Part shown: piece after piece, positions 4,756 to 8,903 of the stretch
Position numbering within the stretch: position 1 is the first letter of the stretch
Layout: each line of letters opens with the position of its first letter
Source of the DNA: Eubacteriaceae bacterium
GTDB taxonomy: Bacteria > Bacillota_A > Clostridia > Eubacteriales > Anaerofustaceae
Length of the DNA stretch: 8,903 nt
Direction: 5' to 3'
NCBI GenBank assembly: GCA_031280495.1
Contig: JAITGT010000027.1
Span: 1 to 8,903 of the forward strand
The notes under the pieces: generated by a model
What the model was told of the DNA's origin: nothing
Database searches by the model: none
The model's input: only the letters and a program-made list of their open reading frames with translations
Program-made: the position numbers and the translations under genes

Positions 4756-7700
4756 ATGTCAAAAAAGATGAAGACGATGGACGGCAACAACGCGGCTGCT
4801 TATACGGCTTACGCGTTTACCGAAGTCGCGGCTATTTATCCAATCACGCCTTCGTCAACCATGGCTGAAGTAGTTGACGAATGGTCGGCAAACGGCCAGA
4901 AAAATATCTTTGGCCAAAAGGTGGATGTTGTCGAGATGCAGTCCGAAGGCGGAGCGGCAGGCGCAGTGCATGGCTCTTTGTCTGCAGGGGCGCTGACAAC
5001 GACTTTCACCGCTTCCCAAGGCCTTCTGCTCATGATTCCAAATATGTATAAAATAGCTGGAGAACTGCTTCCTGGAGTCTTCCACGTCAGCGCGCGCGCC
5101 ATCGCTGGGCATGCCCTTTCCATTTTTGGAGACCATTCCGATGTTATGGCCGCCAGGCAGACGGGATTTGCGCTGCTTGCGTCAAACAGCGTGCAGGAGG
5201 CAATGGATCTTGGCGGGGTTGCCCATCTTTCTGCCATTAAGTCTTCGATCCCCTTTGTGCATTTCTTTGACGGTTTTCGGACTTCGCATGAAATCCAGAA
5301 CATTGAGCTTATCGACTACAGCGATTTCGCCAAGCTTCTAGACGAGGGAGCCCTCAAGAGGTTCCGCAGCAAATCGCTAAGCCCTGAGCGTCCATTTACA
5401 AAGGGGACAGCGCAAAACCCAGACATATTCTTTCAGGAAAAAGAAGCGTCAAACCGTTACTACGAGAACATTGACGACGTTGTCAGCGAGTATATGTCCG
5501 AAATTGGCAAACTGACAGGAAGGCAGTATAAGCCCTTCCAGTATTACGGCGATCCAGAAGCGGAAAATATCATAGTCGCGATGGGTTCTGTATGCGAGGC
5601 AATTGAAGAGACTATTGACTATCTGCAGGCCAAAGGTGAGAGACTTGGGCTTGTAAAAGTCCATCTGTACCGCCCATTTAGCAAAAAATACTTTTTCGAA
5701 GCTGTTCCAAAGAGCGTTAGGCGCATTGCGGTCCTAGATCGCACAAAAGAGCCAGGCGCAGCCGCTGAGCCACTTTGCCTGGATGTCCGCAGCGTCTACC
5801 ATGGCGTTGACAGCGCGCCAGCGGTTGTTGGCGGAAGGTATGGCCTGGGTTCCAAAGACACGACTCCATCCCAGATCAAGGCCGTATTCGACATGCTTTC
5901 AGGAGAGCTGAAGGATTCTTTCACTATCGGCATTGTTGACGACGTCACAAACCTCTCCCTACCCGTCACAGAGAGCATTGACGCCTCTCCAGAGGGAACA
6001 GTCAGCTGCAAGTTTTGGGGCCTTGGCTCAGACGGAACTGTTGGGGCGAACAAGAGCGCCATTAAAATAATTGGCGACTACTCCGGGCTGTATGCGCAGG
6101 GCTACTTCGACTACGACTCGAAGAAATCAGGCGGGCTGACCAGCTCACATCTTCGTTTTGGCCGCACTCCAATTCGCTCTACCTACCTTATTGATCGAGC
6201 GGATTTTGTTTCCTGTTCCATGCCAAGCTACCTAAAGCAGTATGACATGATTTCTGACCTCAAAAAAGGCGGCATATTTCTTCTCAACACGAATTGGAGC
6301 CCAGAGGAGCTGGAAGAGAATATGCCAAATGACTGCAAGAGGCAGATAGCGGAAAAGGGCATTAGCTTCTATACCATTGACGCAACTGGCGTCGCGTCGG
6401 AGGTTGGGCTTGGAAGAAAGACAAACATGATCATGGAGGCAGCTTTCTTTAAGCTCTCTGGCGTGATTCCGTACGAAGACGCAGAGCGGTACCTTAAAGA
6501 CGAAGTTGTCAAAAGCTACGGCAAAAAAGGCGACAAGATCGTTGCAATGAACTATGCAGGCATCGACAAAGCCGTTGCTTCGCTCAACAGAGTCAGTATC
6601 CCTTCTGAATGGGCGAATGCAAAAGACATGCCAAAACAGGAGCCAGACGTGCCGGAATTCATCGAAAAGGTGCTGCGCCCAATGGTGCGCAAGAAAGGCG
6701 ACAGCCTGCCTGTTTCAACATTTGTGGACATGGCTGACGGCATTTTCCCCGCTGGCACTGCTGCGTATGAGAAACGCAACATTGCTTCTGCAGTGCCTGA
6801 ATGGAAAAGCGAAAACTGCATCCAATGCGCACAGTGCTCTTTTGTCTGCCCGCATGCGTCTATTCGCCCATTTCTTCTTACAGAAAGCGAAGTAGACGGC
6901 TCCCCCATCAAAATTATGGCAAAAAAAGCGAATGGAAAAACGCTGGAACCCTACCGGTTTCGCATTCAGGTCTCACCACGCGATTGCACTGGCTGTGGAA
7001 GCTGCATCAATGTCTGCCCCGCAAAGGAAAAGGCCCTTGTTGCGCATTCCATCGACGAAGCGGACAGCGACGCGAAGATTTGGGACTATCTGTCAGGGCT
7101 GCCCGTAAAAAATGCTGGGCAAAACCGCTTTACCGTCAAGGGAAGCCAGCTTCGCCAGCCTTTGCTTGAATTCTCCGGAGCTTGCGAAGGCTGTGGCGAG
7201 ACTCCCTACGCAAAGCTTCTTACCCAGCTGTTTGGCGATCATATGTTTATTGCCAACGCAACGGGATGCTCTTCAATATGGGGCGCGTCCGCACCCAGCA
7301 TTCCTTACACGAAGAATGCCCTGGGCAAAGGACCTGCTTGGGCAAACTCTCTTTTCGAAGACAATGCAGAGTATGGGTACGGCATAGCCCTGAGTGTAAA
7401 GAAGCAGCGAAATGACCTTAGGGAGAAAGTAGAAGAAATTGCTAGTGCAGGCGGGTCCGCCGCAAGCGCGGCAAAAGCCTGGCTTGAGGCCTTTGACTCA
7501 GAAGAAGAGTCACAGCCTGCTTCGCAGGCCCTTTTGAACGCCATTGAGAAAACAGCCGCCCCCACAGGGCTTGAATCTGTTTTTCAGTATGTTTTGGAAA
7601 ATAGGGAGCATTTAGCAAAAAAAATCGTTTGGCTGTTTGGCGGGGACGGATGGGCGTATGACATCGGTTATGGCGGATTGGATCACGTTTTGGCCAGCGG

Positions 7701-8268
7701 GGAAGATCTCAACGTTCTTGTTTTTGACACAGAAGTGTATTCTAACACAGGCGGGCAATCTTCCAAGTCGACTCCAACCGCTGCTGTTGCAAAATTTGCC
7801 GCACAGGGCAAACGGGTTAAGAAAAAAGACCTTGGCATGATGGCTGCAGCCTATGGCTACGTATACGTAGCACAGGTTTCCATTTCTGATATGAACCAGC
7901 TGCTCAAGGCAGTTAAAGAAGCTGCCTCATACAATGGCCCTTCCCTTATTATTGCGTACGCCCCATGCATAAACCATGGCATCAAATCGGGTATGGGAAC
8001 AAGCGTGCAGCAGGCAAAGAATGCTGTCGAATGCGGGTATTGGCATCACTATCGATTTAACCCTTCCCTTGAAAAGGAAGGCAAAAACCCATTTAGCCTA
8101 GACAGCAAAGAGCCGACAGGGAGCTTTATGGACTTTATCAAAACGGAGACGCGCTACACTGCTTTAGAAGTGACATTTCCCGACATTGCTAAGGAACTCT
8201 TTGCAATATCAGCCTTGGACGCGAAAGGCCGCTTCGAAAAATATAAGAAGATGGCTGAAAAAGCGTAG
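4756..8268 (+). CDS. nifJ: Pyruvate:ferredoxin (flavodoxin) oxidoreductase, single-chain
   Basis: The 1170-residue enzyme converts pyruvate, CoA and oxidised ferredoxin to acetyl-CoA, CO2 and reduced ferredoxin in the cytosol, the central step of clostridial-type pyruvate fermentation. All domains of the fused PFOR are present. The N-terminal domain has YPITP at 28-32, E64 in 'QSEGGAAGA' and R114 in 'SARAIAGH', the residues that touch the thiamine ring and pyruvate in the characterised Desulfovibrio enzyme. The transketolase C-terminal-like domain is near 270-400. The gamma-type domain opens with 'GSDGTVGANK' at about 424. An 8Fe-8S ferredoxin domain has Cys 688, 691, 694, 698 and 744, 747, 750, 754. 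The thiamine diphosphate domain has C810, C813 and C1071 for the proximal cluster, GDGW at 963-966 and 'YSNTGGQSSKSTPTAA' from 995. It ends without the long C-terminal extension of the Desulfovibrio enzyme. Monocistronic by context: a terminator precedes it and a hairpin follows. Confidence 0.97.
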   Translation: MSKKMKTMDGNNAAAYTAYAFTEVAAIYPITPSSTMAEVVDEWSANGQKNIFGQKVDVVEMQSEGGAAGAVHGSLSAGALTTTFTASQGLLLMIPNMYKIAGELLPGVFHVSARAIAGHALSIFGDHSDVMAARQTGFALLASNSVQEAMDLGGVAHLSAIKSSIPFVHFFDGFRTSHEIQNIELIDYSDFAKLLDEGALKRFRSKSLSPERPFTKGTAQNPDIFFQEKEASNRYYENIDDVVSEYMSEIGKLTGRQYKPFQYYGDPEAENIIVAMGSVCEAIEETIDYLQAKGERLGLVKVHLYRPFSKKYFFEAVPKSVRRIAVLDRTKEPGAAAEPLCLDVRSVYHGVDSAPAVVGGRYGLGSKDTTPSQIKAVFDMLSGELKDSFTIGIVDDVTNLSLPVTESIDASPEGTVSCKFWGLGSDGTVGANKSAIKIIGDYSGLYAQGYFDYDSKKSGGLTSSHLRFGRTPIRSTYLIDRADFVSCSMPSYLKQYDMISDLKKGGIFLLNTNWSPEELEENMPNDCKRQIAEKGISFYTIDATGVASEVGLGRKTNMIMEAAFFKLSGVIPYEDAERYLKDEVVKSYGKKGDKIVAMNYAGIDKAVASLNRVSIPSEWANAKDMPKQEPDVPEFIEKVLRPMVRKKGDSLPVSTFVDMADGIFPAGTAAYEKRNIASAVPEWKSENCIQCAQCSFVCPHASIRPFLLTESEVDGSPIKIMAKKANGKTLEPYRFRIQVSPRDCTGCGSCINVCPAKEKALVAHSIDEADSDAKIWDYLSGLPVKNAGQNRFTVKGSQLRQPLLEFSGACEGCGETPYAKLLTQLFGDHMFIANATGCSSIWGASAPSIPYTKNALGKGPAWANSLFEDNAEYGYGIALSVKKQRNDLREKVEEIASAGGSAASAAKAWLEAFDSEEESQPASQALLNAIEKTAAPTGLESVFQYVLENREHLAKKIVWLFGGDGWAYDIGYGGLDHVLASGEDLNVLVFDTEVYSNTGGQSSKSTPTAAVAKFAAQGKRVKKKDLGMMAAAYGYVYVAQVSISDMNQLLKAVKEAASYNGPSLIIAYAPCINHGIKSGMGTSVQQAKNAVECGYWHHYRFNPSLEKEGKNPFSLDSKEPTGSFMDFIKTETRYTALEVTFPDIAKELFAISALDAKGRFEKYKKMAEKA

Positions 8269-8323
8269 TTGCAAAAGAGACTGTTGCAAAACAGCATACG
8301 CAGAAATAACTGCAAATAATGAC

Positions 8324-8363
8324 AGACAGCGGCGGGCCCCGTGAAAGGGGCCCGCCGCTGTCT
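8324..8363. terminator. 17-bp perfect GC-rich hairpin after nifJ
   Basis: The arms at 8324-8340 (AGACAGCGGCGGGCCCC) and 8347-8363 pair without a mismatch around the loop GTGAAA. It begins 55 bases after the nifJ stop and is the only terminator-like structure there. The tail is TTAAAATC, not a T-run, so intrinsic termination would be weak; it may act as a 3'-end stabiliser. Because it ends 12 bases before the transposase start, it could instead belong to the insertion sequence and block read-through or translation. Both readings remain open. Confidence 0.6.
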
Positions 8364-8375
8364 TAAAATCACTTT

Positions 8376-8903
8376 GTGAAAAAAAAGTACCGTGACTTCA
8401 ATTACAACAATTATATATCCCCAGAGCGCGCCATGCAAGAGGCAGTGAGCGCTATTGTGCCTGCTGACGCAATGGCCAGGGCTCTGTCGGCTATGGTTGA
8501 CAGGATGGATTTGGCGCCTCTTGGCGAATCATACAGCAGTATTGGGAGGCATCCGTTCGATTGCGCAAAAAAGCTAAAAATTGCCTAAAAATTGTCATAC
8601 TGGCTTATGCGAAAAAAATCCGCAGCGAGCGCGCAATTGGGGAGGCGAGCAAAAAAGACGCTGGCTTCATATGGCTGCTTGGCGGAGACAGGCCGCCGCA
8701 CCACTCCACAATCGGCAGGTTTATACACTCCAGGCTGTGCAAAGCGCTTGATCATGTAGAGGCTGAAATGTCCAGGGCGCTCAAAGAAATGGGAGAGGCA
8801 GGCGGGGAAACGCTTTACCAGGACGGGACAAAGCTTGAGTCAAGGGCGGGAAGATACACTTTTGCATGGCGCAAGAGCGTAGAAAAAAACCTCGAAAAAC
8901 TGC
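8376..8903 (+). pseudogene. IS1182-type transposase, frameshifted 5' part (cut by window edge)
   Basis: Two reading frames together give the N-terminal half of a DDE transposase of the IS1182 type. The first, from GTG 8376, runs 70 codons to TAA at 8586-8588 and carries 'KYRDFN', 'AIVPADAMARAL' and 'LGESYSSIGRHPFD', the usual opening of this family. The second, read from about 8594 in the -1 frame, continues with 'LAYAKKIRSERAIGEA', 'FIWLLGGDRPPHHSTIGRF' and 'LYQDGTKLESRAGRYTFAW', where the Asp of QDGTK is the expected first catalytic acid. It is open to the window end. The break coincides with an 11-base tandem duplication at 8574-8595; removing one copy restores a single frame with the family's usual spacing. 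No Shine-Dalgarno site precedes the GTG. Terminal inverted repeats and target duplication cannot be judged because the right end lies outside. Family assignment is by motif memory and is firm for a DDE transposase, less so for the subgroup. Confidence 0.85.
8574..8595 (+). repeat. 11-base tandem duplication in the transposase gene
   Basis: CTAAAAATTGC (8574-8584) is followed directly by CTAAAAATTGT (8585-8595); the copies agree at 10 of 11 bases. Eleven is not a multiple of three, so the second copy shifts the frame and brings in the TAA at 8586. Confidence 0.85.

Noticed and set aside
8269..8323. Left terminal inverted repeat of the insertion sequence
   Set aside because: The right end is outside the window, so no pair of ends can be compared; the small CTGTT/AACAG stem at 8281-8294 is too short to call.
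8376..8588. A stand-alone 70-residue protein
   Set aside because: Its sequence is the N-terminus of a transposase that continues in the next frame after the duplication.
1..8903. CRISPR array, phage genes, toxin-antitoxin or other defence system
   Set aside because: No regularly spaced repeats and no proteins of these kinds are visible; every sizeable stretch is explained by housekeeping genes or the transposase.

Overview
The window looks like core chromosome of an anaerobic Gram-positive-type bacterium (Bacillota, probably Clostridia or a related class), with a damaged insertion sequence at its right edge. The lineage call rests on four things: TrmK, a tRNA methyltransferase typical of Bacillota; a type A RNase P RNA; a single-chain pyruvate:ferredoxin oxidoreductase, typical of fermenting anaerobes; and lysA followed by an M50 membrane protease. 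It is an inference, not a database match.

Left part, minus strand: lysA (diaminopimelate decarboxylase, 539-1810) is followed after 17 bases by a site-2-type M50 metalloprotease gene that starts at 521 and runs off the left edge. A strong extended -10 promoter precedes lysA. The divergent gap up to about 2134 holds that promoter, a 10-bp inverted repeat and a weaker candidate promoter facing right.

Middle part: a cluster for RNA modification and processing. It holds an RsuA/RluB-type pseudouridine synthase with a long basic tail (2135-3205, +), a bidirectional terminator, tRNA-Asn(GUU) on the minus strand with a near-consensus promoter, trmK (3407-4111, +) and the RNase P RNA gene rnpB (about 4197-4535, +) with its own promoter and terminator. 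RNase P, TrmK and the pseudouridine synthase all act on tRNA or rRNA, but separate promoters and opposite strands mean this is a neighbourhood, not one operon.

Right part: nifJ (4756-8268, +) encodes a complete 1170-residue PFOR that oxidises pyruvate to acetyl-CoA and CO2 and reduces ferredoxin. Its start is fixed by an AAGGAG site at 4743-4748; the reading frame continues upstream into rnpB by chance. After nifJ come a perfect 17-bp GC-rich hairpin and the 5' part of an IS1182-type transposase gene, broken by an 11-bp tandem duplication and cut by the window end.

I see no convincing undescribed system. The best leads are the apparent lack of the GGU motif in L15 of the RNase P RNA although the local tRNA gene encodes CCA, and the transposase duplication lying beside a correctly phased A AAA AAG slippery heptamer.
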